Notes under the pieces: model-generated | Told to the model about the DNA's origin: nothing | Database searches by the model: none | Seen by the model: the letters and a program-made list of their open reading frames with translations, nothing else | Assembly (NCBI RefSeq): GCF_013407765.1 | Contig: NZ_JACBZD010000002.1 | Span: forward strand, 878,001 to 942,000 | DNA: 64,000 nt | Reading direction: 5' to 3' | Origin: Allostreptomyces psammosilenae | Lineage (GTDB): Bacteria; Actinomycetota; Actinomycetes; Streptomycetales; Streptomycetaceae | Program-made: the position numbers and the translations under genes | Part shown: in pieces, positions 36,932 through 45,703 of the stretch | Position numbering within the stretch: position 1 is the first letter of the stretch | Layout of the letters: each line of letters begins with the position of its first letter

Positions 36932-37855
36932 ATGACCCTGATCCTGTCCCGGTCCGCCGTCGAGGCACACCTCGACGTCCCGGCCGTGCTCGACGCGCTG
37001 CGCGCCGGCTTCGCCGCGCCCCCGGCCGGCGGCGTCCCGGCGCACCGCCTCCGCACCGACCTGCCCGGCCCCGGCACCGCGACCTGCCTGATGCCCGGTC
37101 TGCTGCCGGACGTTCCCGCCTACACCGTCAAGGTCAACGCCAAGTTCCCCGCCGCCACCCCGGCCCTGCGCGGCGTGGTGTGCCTGCACGACCTGGCCAC
37201 CGGGGAACTGCTCGCGCTGCTCGACTCCGCCACGGTCACCGCCTGGCGCACCGGCCTCGCCGCGGCCCTCGGCACCCACCTCCTGGCCGACCCGGCCGCC
37301 GGGACGGTCGCCGTCGTGGGCGCCGGGACGCAGGCCGCCATGACGTTGCGCGGCCTGCGCGCCCTGCGGCGGGTGGACCGCGTCCTCGCCCACGACGTCG
37401 ACCCGGCCAGGGCCGCCGCGTTCGGCACGCCGCTGCCGGACGCCGCCGCCGCGCCACGCGCCGCCGACGTGGTGGTGCTGGCCACCTGGTCGCGCCAGCC
37501 CCTGCTCGACGCCCCCGACCTGCGGCCGGGGCTGCACCTGACCAGCCTGGGGGCCGACGAGCCGGGCAAGGTGGAGCTCTCCGCGGAGCTGCTGCGCGCC
37601 GCCCGGGTGGTCGTGGACGACGTCGAGCTGGCCGCGCGCAGCGGCGGCCCGCTGGGGAACGTCGGGCTGGGAGCCGAGGCTGCCGCCGGCACGCTCTCCC
37701 AGGTGGTGCGCGGCAGCGTGCCCGGCCGGGTGGGTGACGGGCCGACGGTGTACGCGCCGGTCGGCTTGCCCTGGCAGGACCTGGCGGTCGCCTGGCCGGT
37801 GTACCTGGCCGCCCGCGCCGCCGGGGACGCGCTTGCCGTGGACCTGCTGAGCTGA
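36932..37855 (+). CDS. Ornithine cyclodeaminase/mu-crystallin family protein
   Basis: 307 aa NAD(P)-binding protein. Seen: VKVNAKFPAATPALRG with the family's Lys, LLALLDSATVTAWRTGLAAALG, the Rossmann loop VAVVGAGTQAAMTLRGL, and DDVELAARSGGPLGN. Members include ornithine cyclodeaminase, alanine dehydrogenase and ketimine or N-aryl amino acid reductases, so the substrate is open. The start is ATG 36932 after GAGGAGGGAG. It stands 91 bp after the methylase, possibly co-transcribed. The repeat-rich gap follows. Confidence 0.88.
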   Translation: MTLILSRSAVEAHLDVPAVLDALRAGFAAPPAGGVPAHRLRTDLPGPGTATCLMPGLLPDVPAYTVKVNAKFPAATPALRGVVCLHDLATGELLALLDSATVTAWRTGLAAALGTHLLADPAAGTVAVVGAGTQAAMTLRGLRALRRVDRVLAHDVDPARAAAFGTPLPDAAAAPRAADVVVLATWSRQPLLDAPDLRPGLHLTSLGADEPGKVELSAELLRAARVVVDDVELAARSGGPLGNVGLGAEAAAGTLSQVVRGSVPGRVGDGPTVYAPVGLPWQDLAVAWPVYLAARAAGDALAVDLLS

Positions 37856-37905
37856 CGGGTGATTTCGCAGGTGGGGCGGTACTCACTTGGCGCGGTCATG
37901 GCCGG

Positions 37906-37991
37906 AGTTATCCACAGGGAGGGAATGGGGGCTCCGCAGCGTGACCATTCCATGAAAGGCTTGAAATAAGGGGGTCCCCCTTCGGGCCCCC
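37906..37991 (-). repeat. Dispersed palindrome/DnaA-box element, copy B
   Basis: Leftward copy: the box TTATCCACA is at 37908-37916, and the G/C palindrome with its extra CCCTTCGGGCCCCC arm is at 37970-37991. From the box edge to the palindrome centre is 67 nt. GGAGCCCCC is conserved in the middle. It is nearly identical to copy A at both ends but different in between. Confidence 0.85.
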
Positions 37992-38166
37992 TGCAGGTGT
38001 TGCCTGTGCGGCCTGTGTTGCCTGTGCGGCACATGCGGCCTGTGTGTCAGGTGCATCGCATGCGTGCTATGCGATGTGATGCTGCGCGATGTGGTGCTGT
38101 GTGATGTGTGTGCTTGAAGTGCGCGGTAGGCATGTTCTGTTCGGCAACGGTCATGCACCTGTCGGG

Positions 38167-38241
38167 AGTTATCCACAGGTGGTACGTGGGGGACTGCGCT
38201 CAGTAACAAGTTCGTGGGATCCTGAAACAGGGGGTCCCCCC
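38167..38241 (-). repeat. Dispersed palindrome/DnaA-box element, copy C
   Basis: Leftward copy, 176 bp beyond copy B: TTATCCACA at 38169-38177, palindrome GGGGGTCCCCCC at 38230-38241, spacing 66 nt, with TGTTTCAGG beside the palindrome and GCAGTCCCCC in the middle on the minus strand. Confidence 0.83.
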
Positions 38242-38401
38242 GGAGCGGGTGGTTGATCAGGCAACAACATCTGGCATGGCCCTGACGCAATCTGGCAGCT
38301 TCGGGCAACAGCAACCGGAAGGCGGCGACACGCAGCGGCGGCGAGGGCAGGCGAGCGCCGGCAGGCTAGCGTCGGCAGCGGACGGCACCCAGGAAGCGCC
38401 T

Positions 38402-38506
38402 CCTGTCGCAGCGTCGGTGTCTCGTGTCGCAGCGTCGGCGTCTCGTGTTGCAACGCCGGCGTCTGCTGTCGCAACGCCGGCGTCTGCTGTCGCAACGCCG
38501 GCGCCT
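38402..38506 (+). repeat. 21-bp tandem repeat, five copies
   Basis: The unit GCTGTCGCAACGCCGGCGTCT recurs with a few substitutions; copies 4 and 5 are almost identical. A second short duplication around TGACCGAGTGTCTCCT follows (38511-38592). Confidence 0.92.
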
Positions 38507-38794
38507 CCTGTGACCGAGTGTCTCCTCGAAACCCTGATCAAGCGTGTCCCGATGACCGAGTGTCTCCTGGAACCGTGATCGAGCGTGTCCCGTGCAGCCA
38601 TGTGCCCCCGTCCGCACGGGAACCCGTCGGATGCCCGCGCGGCCGGCGCGCGGCATACTCGGAGCACCAACCAGCGCGCCGGCACGGTCGCCCGCCGCCG
38701 ATCCGTGCCCGTCCGCGTCTGCCGCCGGGAGTTGGGGAGTCGGAGCGGGGGCCGTCCGAGGCGCATGGACCCGCCTCATGACCCTGGAGCGCCC

Positions 38795-39835
38795 GTGACC
38801 GCCCCGTCCTTCGGTTCGGGTCCCGGCCTGCCGCCGGGAACGCCGGCTCCCTTCGGCGTCGCGCCCCCGTCGCCCCGCCCCACCCCGCTGCCGATCCGCC
38901 TGCTGTGGTGCGCGTTGCCCGTGTTCTCGATGGGGCTGATCGCCTTCGGTCCCGCGCTGTGGGTGGCGCTGCGGCACCGACGGCGCTGGGACTGGGTGTG
39001 GGTCGGTGTCTTCGTCGCCGTCACCGTCGCCGTGTGGGTCATCGCCGCCTCGGCCCCGACGGACGGGTCCAGCCCGTGGGTCGGCCTGGCGGCCATCGTG
39101 GCGATGACCGGCGCCGTCACCCACGAACTGCTGGCCGACCGGGCGCCGCTGCCGACGCGTGAGACTCCCCCGGGACTCATGCCCGCGGCCGTGGCGGCGG
39201 ACGGCGCCGGGGCGTGGCCGGGGTACGGGGCGGCCTACGCGGCGGGAGCCGGTTGGCCGGCCGAGGCGCAGCAGCCGGCGGTGGCGCCGCAACCGCACCA
39301 GTACCCCCAGCAGTACCAGGCGCAGCCGCAGCACTACCAGCCACACCCTCAGCAGTACCAAGCGCATCCCCAGCAGGACCAGGCGCACCAGCAGTCGCAC
39401 CAGGAGGCGGCGCAGGGGTACTACGAGCGGCCTGAATCCCGGCCGCCGCTCCCGCCGGAGCCCCAGCCCGAGCCGTACGTGGTGCCCCACCAGGCCGCCC
39501 CGCCCACCCCCGCGGCGTTCGACCCCCGCCCGTTCGAACCCGGCCCCGCGCAGCCCTGGCCGCCCCCCGCCACGCCGTTGCCCGGGTCACCGTCCGCGCC
39601 CCCGTCCGCGCCGCCCGCCTCCGCGGCCGTCGGCGGGGAGGTCACTCCGGGGCACCGCAGGCGGGTGGACCGGATGCGCGCCGAACTGGAGAACCTCGAC
39701 GCCCTCGTGGACCCCGAACCGCACCCCCGCCCCGGGCCGCACCCCCGCCCCGAACCCCACCCGCACCCCCGCCCCGCGACCGCGCCCCGCCCCGGGCTCC
39801 GGCCGGAGGGCGGCGCCGACGGGAGCGCCCGGTGA
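38795..39835 (+). CDS. Gln/Pro-rich membrane protein coupled to a Ser/Thr kinase
   Basis: 346 aa, not recognised. Three hydrophobic segments occur in the first third (IRLLWCALPVFSMGLIAFG, WVWVGVFVAVTVAVWVIA, WVGLAAIVAMTGAVTHELL), followed by ~200 residues of low complexity rich in Gln, His, Tyr and Pro (QPHQYPQQYQAQPQHYQPHP) and a short helix (RRRVDRMRAELENLDALVD). The start is GTG 38795, preceded by GGAG at 38785; ATG 38765 is possible. Its stop overlaps the kinase start by 4 nt (GTGA), so translation is coupled; it may be a membrane partner or substrate of that kinase. Confidence 0.8.
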   Translation: MTAPSFGSGPGLPPGTPAPFGVAPPSPRPTPLPIRLLWCALPVFSMGLIAFGPALWVALRHRRRWDWVWVGVFVAVTVAVWVIAASAPTDGSSPWVGLAAIVAMTGAVTHELLADRAPLPTRETPPGLMPAAVAADGAGAWPGYGAAYAAGAGWPAEAQQPAVAPQPHQYPQQYQAQPQHYQPHPQQYQAHPQQDQAHQQSHQEAAQGYYERPESRPPLPPEPQPEPYVVPHQAAPPTPAAFDPRPFEPGPAQPWPPPATPLPGSPSAPPSAPPASAAVGGEVTPGHRRRVDRMRAELENLDALVDPEPHPRPGPHPRPEPHPHPRPATAPRPGLRPEGGADGSAR

Positions 39836-41877
39836 CCCGCCCCGGCCGGCTCGTCGCGGGACGCTACCGGCTCGGCGAGGCGATCGGGCGCGGCGGCATG
39901 GGGGAGGTCTGGGTCGCCTACGACGAGGCGCTGGACCGGCGGGTGGCCGTCAAGCTGATGCGCTCCGAGCTGCTGTCCGGCCGCGGCGACCACGGCACCG
40001 AGGTGCGCCGCTTCGCCCGCGAGTGCCGGACCGCCGCGCAGATCGACCACCCCGGCCTGGTCACCGTCTATGACGCCGGCGAGGACCGCCCGACGGACGA
40101 TCCCACGGCCTCCGGCGGGCAGCTCTACCTGGTCATGCAACTGGTCGACGGCATCAGCCTCGGCGACTTCATCGCCGAGACCGACCCGATGCCCTGCGAG
40201 TGGGCGGTGGCGGTCGCCGCCCAGCTGCTCGGCGTCCTGGCGGCCATCCACGCCGTCTCCGTGGTCCACCGCGACCTCAAGCCCAGCAATGTGATGGTCC
40301 GGCGCGACGGCACGGTGCGCCTGCTCGACCTCGGCATCGTCGCCGTGCTCAGCGACGCGGCCACCAAGCTCACCCGCACCGGCGCCGCGCCCGGGAGCCC
40401 CAGCTACATGGCCCCCGAGCAGGCGTACAGCACCACGGTGGACCGCCGCACCGACCTCTACGCGCTGGGCTGCCTGCTGCACGAGATGCTGACCGGCCAG
40501 GCCCCGTTCCGCGCGCCCACGGCCTACGCCCTGGTGGCGATGCACCGCGCCACGCCGCCCACGCCCGTGCGGCAGCTCCGCCCGGAGGTGCCGGAAGCGC
40601 TGGAGCGGCTGGTCCTGGACCTCCTCGCCAAGGAGCCCGACGCCCGCCCGGCGGACGCCCACGAGGTCTACCGGCGGCTCGCCCCGCTGCTTCCCGCGGC
40701 CGACCCGGCGCTGCCCGTGCCACCGCTGGGCTTCGGCATGCCGGATCCCACCCGGCCGTTCCGCTTCCCGCTGGCGCCGGTGCTCTCCGCCCCCGCGGCC
40801 CCCACCGGGACGCCGTGGGCACCGGAAGGCACCGGGTCCGGGCAGGCGGCGTTGGTCCCCTCCACCCGCCCCTTCGACGCCCGGCTGTTCCCGGCCCTGA
40901 GCACCCCGGCCACCCCGGCGACGACGCCCCCCGCCGCGCACGGCCACAGCACCCCACCTGGCGACACCACCCCACCACGCCACGGCACCACGCCCGGCCA
41001 GGCCGCCGAACCGGGCCAGACCGCCGCGTTCGGCCGGACGGCCCCGGCGGGCCCCGGCGACCCCGGGGCCACCGGCGCCTTCCCCGCCACCGCCCTGTCC
41101 TTCCCGGCGGTCACCGGACCCGCCCCGGTGCCGCCGGGCCGTCCGCCGTCGGCCCCGGCCGGCGCCGGGCAGCTGGACCTCACCCAGGTGGGGCGCGACG
41201 TCTCCCGGATGCTCGACGAGGGCCGCTACACCCAGGCGGTCGACCTGCTCGCCCGCGTCCTCCCCGAGGCCGCCGCCCGCCACGGCGACGACGCCCGGGT
41301 GGTCCGCACCCTGCGGCACCACTACGCCGCCACCCTCCAGATGGACGCCCAGTACGGCGCCGCCCTGCGGGAGTTCCGGCACCTGGCGCGGCAGGCCGAG
41401 GCGGAGGGCGGCCCGGAGTCCGTGGCCGCCCTGGAGTACCGGGCCGAGGCGGCGTCCTGCCTCGAGGAGCTCGGGGAGCCGGCGGCGGCGCTGGCCGAGT
41501 ACCGGACGGTCCTGCCACTGCTCCAGCGGCACCCCGACGCGGATCCCGAGCAACTGCTGACGCTCCGGCGCAGGATCGGCGACCTGCTCGCGCACCAGCG
41601 TGACTTCCGGGGCGCCTGGGACGTGCTGGCTCCGCTGCTCCCCGAACTGGAGCGCCGCTACGGCCCGCACGACGACGAGGTGGTGGCGCTGCGCCACACC
41701 CTGGACTCCCTCCAGGCGGCGGCCGGCGACCCGCAGACCGGCCCGCAGTACCTCGGCCCCCAGCACTCCGCTCAGCAGCACACCGGCGCACACCAGACGG
41801 GCCACCCGCACACGGACCCGCGGCAGCCCGGTGGTTCCTGGCCGGGCACCGCCGGCGGCGGCTGGTACCCGCGGTGA
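39832..41877 (+). CDS. Soluble Ser/Thr protein kinase with C-terminal TPR-like region
   Basis: 681 aa Hanks-type kinase. Gly-rich loop GRGGMGEV (~18-25), Lys in VAVKLM, catalytic loop HRDLKPSN (~146) and APE-type SYMAPEQ are intact; the Mg-binding DFG triad reads DLG (LLDLGIV). After ~280 comes an Ala/Pro/Thr-rich linker (~300-440), then a helical repeat region (~450-600) like TPRs (YTQAVDLLARVLPEAAARHG). There is no transmembrane helix, so it must be cytosolic or tethered, plausibly by the overlapping membrane protein. The start is GTG 39832 within the GTGA overlap. Confidence 0.92.
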   Translation: MTRPGRLVAGRYRLGEAIGRGGMGEVWVAYDEALDRRVAVKLMRSELLSGRGDHGTEVRRFARECRTAAQIDHPGLVTVYDAGEDRPTDDPTASGGQLYLVMQLVDGISLGDFIAETDPMPCEWAVAVAAQLLGVLAAIHAVSVVHRDLKPSNVMVRRDGTVRLLDLGIVAVLSDAATKLTRTGAAPGSPSYMAPEQAYSTTVDRRTDLYALGCLLHEMLTGQAPFRAPTAYALVAMHRATPPTPVRQLRPEVPEALERLVLDLLAKEPDARPADAHEVYRRLAPLLPAADPALPVPPLGFGMPDPTRPFRFPLAPVLSAPAAPTGTPWAPEGTGSGQAALVPSTRPFDARLFPALSTPATPATTPPAAHGHSTPPGDTTPPRHGTTPGQAAEPGQTAAFGRTAPAGPGDPGATGAFPATALSFPAVTGPAPVPPGRPPSAPAGAGQLDLTQVGRDVSRMLDEGRYTQAVDLLARVLPEAAARHGDDARVVRTLRHHYAATLQMDAQYGAALREFRHLARQAEAEGGPESVAALEYRAEAASCLEELGEPAAALAEYRTVLPLLQRHPDADPEQLLTLRRRIGDLLAHQRDFRGAWDVLAPLLPELERRYGPHDDEVVALRHTLDSLQAAAGDPQTGPQYLGPQHSAQQHTGAHQTGHPHTDPRQPGGSWPGTAGGGWYPR

Positions 41878-41948
41878 GGTGAACCTCCGCCGGCTGACCG
41901 GCCGGCCGCGCCGGGAGGGTGTCACACCGGCCTGGAATCCTGCCCGGC

Positions 41949-42521
41949 ATGGACGAGCTCATCGGAACCCAGGCGCCGAGGCGCCGCATCACGGATCCGG
42001 CCGAGGCGGTACGCGCGTTGGAGCGCGCGGTGCCCGGCCTGGCGGCGTACCGCCGCCCCGAGCCCGCGGTCCTGGACTGGGCGCTGCTGGAGGACGCGCT
42101 GGGCACGCCCCTGCCGGCCGACTACAAGCTGCTGGCGGCGCACCACGGCGCCTTCGCGCTCGGGGACTTCCTGTTGGTCGGCCTCCCGGAGCCGGGCGCC
42201 GAGCGGTACCTGCTGGGCGGCATCCGCGACGACCTGGAGGGCGTGCTCCAGGACTGGTGGGAGGCGGACATGTCGATCGGCCTGCGTCCGCATCCGGCCC
42301 CCGGCGGCCTGCTGCCGTGGGCCCAGTCGAACCAGGGCGACCACTTCCTGTGGACGACGACCGGTGACGGGCCGGAGCAGTGGCTCGTCACGGTGGCGTC
42401 CCACAACGGCGGCTGGTGGCACTACGCGGGCGGGGCGGTGCAGTTCCTCGCCGAGCTGGTCGAGGGCACCCTGGAGCCGTGGGGGCTGCCGCCCGTCCGT
42501 CCCGGGGTCACGCCGTGCTAA
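41949..42521 (+). CDS. SMI1/KNR4 (SUKH)-family protein
   Basis: 190 aa. The core LEDALGTPLPADYKLLAAHHGAF, LLPWAQSNQGDHFLWTTTGD and ASHNGGWWHYAGG fits SMI1/KNR4. In bacteria such proteins are often immunity proteins of polymorphic toxins, but no toxin gene lies next to it here, and many streptomycete members are stand-alone. The ATG at 41949 is chosen; the ribosome site is weak (GGAA at about 41935). Confidence 0.85.
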   Translation: MDELIGTQAPRRRITDPAEAVRALERAVPGLAAYRRPEPAVLDWALLEDALGTPLPADYKLLAAHHGAFALGDFLLVGLPEPGAERYLLGGIRDDLEGVLQDWWEADMSIGLRPHPAPGGLLPWAQSNQGDHFLWTTTGDGPEQWLVTVASHNGGWWHYAGGAVQFLAELVEGTLEPWGLPPVRPGVTPC

Positions 42522-42594
42522 CCGGGCCGTCGCCCCCCCCGGGCGCGAAAAGTCCGTTGACTCTGCTCGGCGGCGGGTGGATAGGGTCCGGGCC

Positions 42595-43056
42595 ATGTCC
42601 CTGCCGACCACATCCCCCGGCCCCGGCGGCTCCGGCCCGGCCGCACAGTACGAACTCGACGACGCCCCCGAGCGGGTGGACCGGGACGCCGTCTGGGGGT
42701 TCCTGTCCACGGCGGCCTACTGGGGGCGCTGGCGGACCCGCGAGGACGTGGAGAAGCAACTCGACGCCGCGTGGCGGCTGGTGGGCGCCTACCGGCGCGG
42801 TGACGGCGCCATGGTCGGGTTCGCCCGGGCGATCTCCGACGGCGTGGGGTTCGCCTACCTCTGCGACGTGTTCGTGCTGCCCGAGGCGCGCGGCGCCGGT
42901 CTCGGCAAGGAGCTGGTGCGGGTGATGGTGGAGGAGGGGCCGGGCGCGGACTTCCGCTGGGTGCTCTTCACCGAGGACGCGCACGGTCTCTACGAGCGCT
43001 TCGGGTTCGCCCCGCCCGACGCCACCTGCCTGGTCCGCCCCAGCCGCCAGGGCTGA
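42595..43056 (+). CDS. GNAT-family N-acetyltransferase
   Basis: 153 aa. YLCDVFVLPEARGAGLGKELVRVMV holds the acetyl-CoA loop (RGAGLG), and AHGLYERFGF is motif B. The N-terminal WGFLSTAAYWGRWRTRE is typical of small GNATs annotated as acetyltransferases of unknown substrate. The start is ATG 42595. It lies 73 bp after the SMI1/KNR4 gene. Confidence 0.88.
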   Translation: MSLPTTSPGPGGSGPAAQYELDDAPERVDRDAVWGFLSTAAYWGRWRTREDVEKQLDAAWRLVGAYRRGDGAMVGFARAISDGVGFAYLCDVFVLPEARGAGLGKELVRVMVEEGPGADFRWVLFTEDAHGLYERFGFAPPDATCLVRPSRQG

Positions 43057-43059
43057 GGC

Positions 43060-43076
43060 CCGCCCTCGGAGGGCGG
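43060..43076. terminator. Short hairpin after GNAT gene
   Basis: CCGCCCT-CGG-AGGGCGG, a perfect 7-bp stem 3 bp after the GNAT stop. Degenerate ~18-bp repeats of the ACCGCCAGCACCGAGCCC type follow to about 43160, before the converging PPTase gene. Confidence 0.5.
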
Positions 43077-43192
43077 AGCCCCACCGCCGGTGCTGAGCCC
43101 CACCGCCAGCACCGAGCCCACCGCCGGCGCTGAGCCGACCGCCAGGGCCGAGCCCGGCCGACCCGGCGGCCGGGCTCCGGGCCGGGCGGGGC

Positions 43193-44059
43193 TCAGCCGA
43201 CCAGAGTGGCCATCGGCCGCTGGGCGGCGTAGGCGAGGACCCGTTCCGCCGAGCGTTCGACGATCCGCAGGTCCACCCGCCAGCCGTCGGCGGCGTCCTC
43301 GGGGAGGAGCACCGCCAGGGCGGCGGTGTAGCCGGGGCCCGGCCGCAGCTCGGCCATGCGGATCCGGCGCGGGCCGTCCGGCACGTCCTCCCGGCGCAGC
43401 AGCCGGGGGCGGTCTCCGGGGCGGCTCACCCGCAGCCGGCGCATCGGGGCGGTCAGCCCCTCGCCGGTCGCCTTGAGCACCGCCTCCTTGCGGGTCCAGT
43501 AGGTGAGGAAGCCGGCGCAGCGGTCCGCCTCGGGGAGTTCGCCCACGATCCGGCGTTCCTCCTCGTCGAGGCTGGCGGCCAGCACGCCGTCCAGCGTCGG
43601 CGGCAGGCCGAGGGCGTGTTCCGGCGGCAGCCGTTCGACGTCGACGCCGACGGTGACCTCCGCGGAGAGCGCGCCCTGCACGGTGCGGGCCACGGCCACC
43701 ACGACGCGGTCGCCGGAGTGGGAGAGCGACAGCGCCGGTGGTCGGGTGGCGGGCAGGCCGACGGGGACCGGACGGCCGTGCGGCCGGCCGCACTCCCGGC
43801 AGGTGGCGTCCAGCTCGACCTCCGCCGGCGGCAGGCCGGCCTCGCGGCCGAGGAGGAGTTTGGCCAGCAGGCGGGCGGTGCCGAACCTGGCGCGGTCCTC
43901 CTCGCGCTGGTAGGCGTCGTGCCGGGCGCGCTCGGTGGTGTCCAGGGCGGGCAGGTAGGCGTGCGGATCGGTCAGCGGCGCCGCCCACCACACGTGGCAT
44001 TCGACGACCGTCTCCGGGTACCAGTCGCTGTTCCAGAACGTGGTGTCCGTTGCCCTCAT
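43193..44059 (-). CDS. Sfp-type 4'-phosphopantetheinyl transferase
   Basis: 288 aa. It transfers phosphopantetheine from CoA to carrier-protein serines. VTVGVDVERL carries the Mg-binding Asp and Glu, and WTRKEAVLKATGEGL is the W-x-x-K-E-A-x-x-K motif; LSLSHSGD is also typical. It is the only PPTase visible and so a candidate activator of the ArCP and NRPS at 10.4-14.9 kb, although Streptomyces usually have others. Its ATG overlaps the stop of the phosphotransferase gene (ATGA); GGGAGGGAG lies just upstream. It is last in the cutA-phosphotransferase-PPTase operon. Confidence 0.93.
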   Translation of the reverse strand: MRATDTTFWNSDWYPETVVECHVWWAAPLTDPHAYLPALDTTERARHDAYQREEDRARFGTARLLAKLLLGREAGLPPAEVELDATCRECGRPHGRPVPVGLPATRPPALSLSHSGDRVVVAVARTVQGALSAEVTVGVDVERLPPEHALGLPPTLDGVLAASLDEEERRIVGELPEADRCAGFLTYWTRKEAVLKATGEGLTAPMRRLRVSRPGDRPRLLRREDVPDGPRRIRMAELRPGPGYTAALAVLLPEDAADGWRVDLRIVERSAERVLAYAAQRPMATLVG

Positions 44060-45690
44060 GGCGTGGCTCCCTCCCGCGGGCCGCCACCGGCGGCCCGCCC
44101 CCGTGGTGCGGTTGGTACCGCTGTTGACACTGCTGGGCTTGGTGTCGGTGTGGACGGTGGTGAGTCGGTGGACGTGGCGGCCGGCCCGGCGGCGCGGGCC
44201 CGCCCGCGCCGGGCGGTGCGTTCGGCGGTGTGTCGGGCGGCGCGTTCCCGCAGGTGTTCGGTGAGGGCGGCGCCGTCGCCGGAGAACCAGGCGGCGTGCT
44301 CGACGAAGTAGCGCTCCCACGACGTCTCGGCGTGCGCGCGGTCCGCCAGCACGCCGGTGAAGTAGTCGATCTCGCTGAGCGCGTAGTCGCCGTGGGTCAG
44401 CGGCACCAGTTCGGGCAGCAGCCGGCTCTCGTACTCCGTCAGCGGGCGGAGCCGCTCGTATCCGTCGAGGAAGGCGTCCACCTGCTCGAAGCGGATCGCG
44501 GCGGGGCCGGGGAGCTCGTCCCGGCGCAGCCACTCCACCGCGAACCGTTCCAGCGCGGTGGCGATGTCGTGCACGGCCGTGCTGGCGTTGGCGAGTCCGA
44601 AGTCCAGGATCCCGGAGACCTCGGCGTCGTCGTCCGGCCGGGACCACAGCAGGTTGGTGGGGTGCCAGTCGCCGTGGCCCCACAGCACGGGCAGCCGGGC
44701 GAGGCCGGCCGGACCGCCGGCCACGCGCATCAACCGGCGGTGGTGCGGGAGGTGCGCGGCGGCGAGCCGGTCGTAGCGGTCCGGGTGCTCGGCGAGGAAG
44801 GCGGCGAGCGCGGGGCGGGCGGCGGCGAACCGGTCCAGGGCGGTGCGCGGGTCGGCGGCGGAGAACACCTCGTGGCTCACCAGCAGGGGCTGCGGGGCGC
44901 GCGCCGGCGCGGTGAAGGAGGCGGCGGCCAGGTGCAGCCGGGCCAGTGCGGCACCGGCGGCCCGGGCGTGGGCGGGGGAGTGGAAGGGCGTCCAGGAGAA
45001 GCGGTCGCGGTAGAGGTCGTGGCCGGGCAGGACGGTGTGCACCTCGTAGGTCCACGGTCCGTCCGCCAGCGCCGTCCCGGTCGGACCGGGCCCGGTCGAA
45101 CTCGTCTTCGCCGGGCCCGCCTCCGCCGGACCGGTCTGCGCCGGGCCCGCCTCCGCCGGACCGGTCTGCGCCGGCGCGGACGGCGGGAGGACCTCGGCGA
45201 CGGGGAGGCCGTGCCGGCGCAGGTGCGCCATGAAGCGGTGCTCGGCCGCCAGCGACGCCGTGGTGCGCACCGTGACGTGGTGGCGTTTGACGAAGAGCCG
45301 GCGTTCGGGGGCGCCGTCGCCGCCGTCCAGGTGCACGATCGCGGCGGCGGACAGCGGCCGGGGGCTGCGCCAGCTGACCCGGGCGGCCGGGGTGCCGGCC
45401 GGGGTGCCGCCGGGCGGGGTGCCGGCTGGGGCGCCGCCGGGCGGGGCGGTCGCGTCCGGAGGGGCCGCGGGGGAGCGGGGGTGCGGTTCGGCCGTGCCAG
45501 GGCGGGGTTCGGCGGCGCTCGAGCGGGGCTCGGCGGGGCCCGGGAGGTGGAAGCGCGCCAGGACTCCGGCCGCCTCCGCGTCGGTCAGCGGCGGCCAGTC
45601 CGGCTCGACCAGTTCCGCGTCCCCCATGCCGAGGATGCGGAACCCGTCGTCCTGGGCCGTTCCCATGCCTCCCACCTGAGTCAGCTCCAT
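44056..45690 (-). CDS. Phosphotransferase (APH/choline-kinase fold) with variable linkers
   Basis: 544 aa. The kinase-like fold is shown by VLWGHGDWHPTNLLW (catalytic loop HGDxxxxN) and GILDFGLA (metal-binding Asp). Two low-complexity stretches interrupt the N-lobe: Pro/Gly/Ala-rich (~45-95) and a repeated PAQTGPAEAG segment from a ~30-bp DNA duplication near 45105-45170. A Ser/Thr/Pro tail is at the C-terminus. The substrate is unknown; no antibiotic cluster is adjacent. ATG 45690 is chosen (GTGAGG upstream); GTG 45702, 1 bp after the cutA stop, is possible. Confidence 0.87.
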   Translation of the reverse strand: MELTQVGGMGTAQDDGFRILGMGDAELVEPDWPPLTDAEAAGVLARFHLPGPAEPRSSAAEPRPGTAEPHPRSPAAPPDATAPPGGAPAGTPPGGTPAGTPAARVSWRSPRPLSAAAIVHLDGGDGAPERRLFVKRHHVTVRTTASLAAEHRFMAHLRRHGLPVAEVLPPSAPAQTGPAEAGPAQTGPAEAGPAKTSSTGPGPTGTALADGPWTYEVHTVLPGHDLYRDRFSWTPFHSPAHARAAGAALARLHLAAASFTAPARAPQPLLVSHEVFSAADPRTALDRFAAARPALAAFLAEHPDRYDRLAAAHLPHHRRLMRVAGGPAGLARLPVLWGHGDWHPTNLLWSRPDDDAEVSGILDFGLANASTAVHDIATALERFAVEWLRRDELPGPAAIRFEQVDAFLDGYERLRPLTEYESRLLPELVPLTHGDYALSEIDYFTGVLADRAHAETSWERYFVEHAAWFSGDGAALTEHLRERAARHTAERTARRGRARAAGPAATSTDSPPSTPTPSPAVSTAVPTAPRGRAAGGGPREGATP

Positions 45691-45703
45691 CCCGCCCGCC
45701 ACC

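Larger units (their letters stand above)
37856..38794. other. 939-bp repeat-rich non-coding gap
   Basis: It holds element copies B (37906-37991) and C (38167-38241), both leftward; simple T/G/C-rich repeats of tgtgcggcctgtgttgcc and gcgatgtg type (37995-38115); five 21-bp repeats (38402-38506); and a ~42-bp imperfect duplication (38511-38592). Open frames crossing it are repetitive and not supported as genes. Confidence 0.75.

Noticed and set aside
37906-38177. DnaA-box-like sequences considered as a replication origin
   Set aside because: Only one box per element, no dnaA/dnaN genes, no dense box cluster as in Streptomyces oriC.
41949-42521. SMI1/KNR4 protein as immunity protein of a polymorphic toxin
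   Set aside because: No toxin, Rhs/WXG100 or secretion gene is adjacent; family membership alone is not enough.
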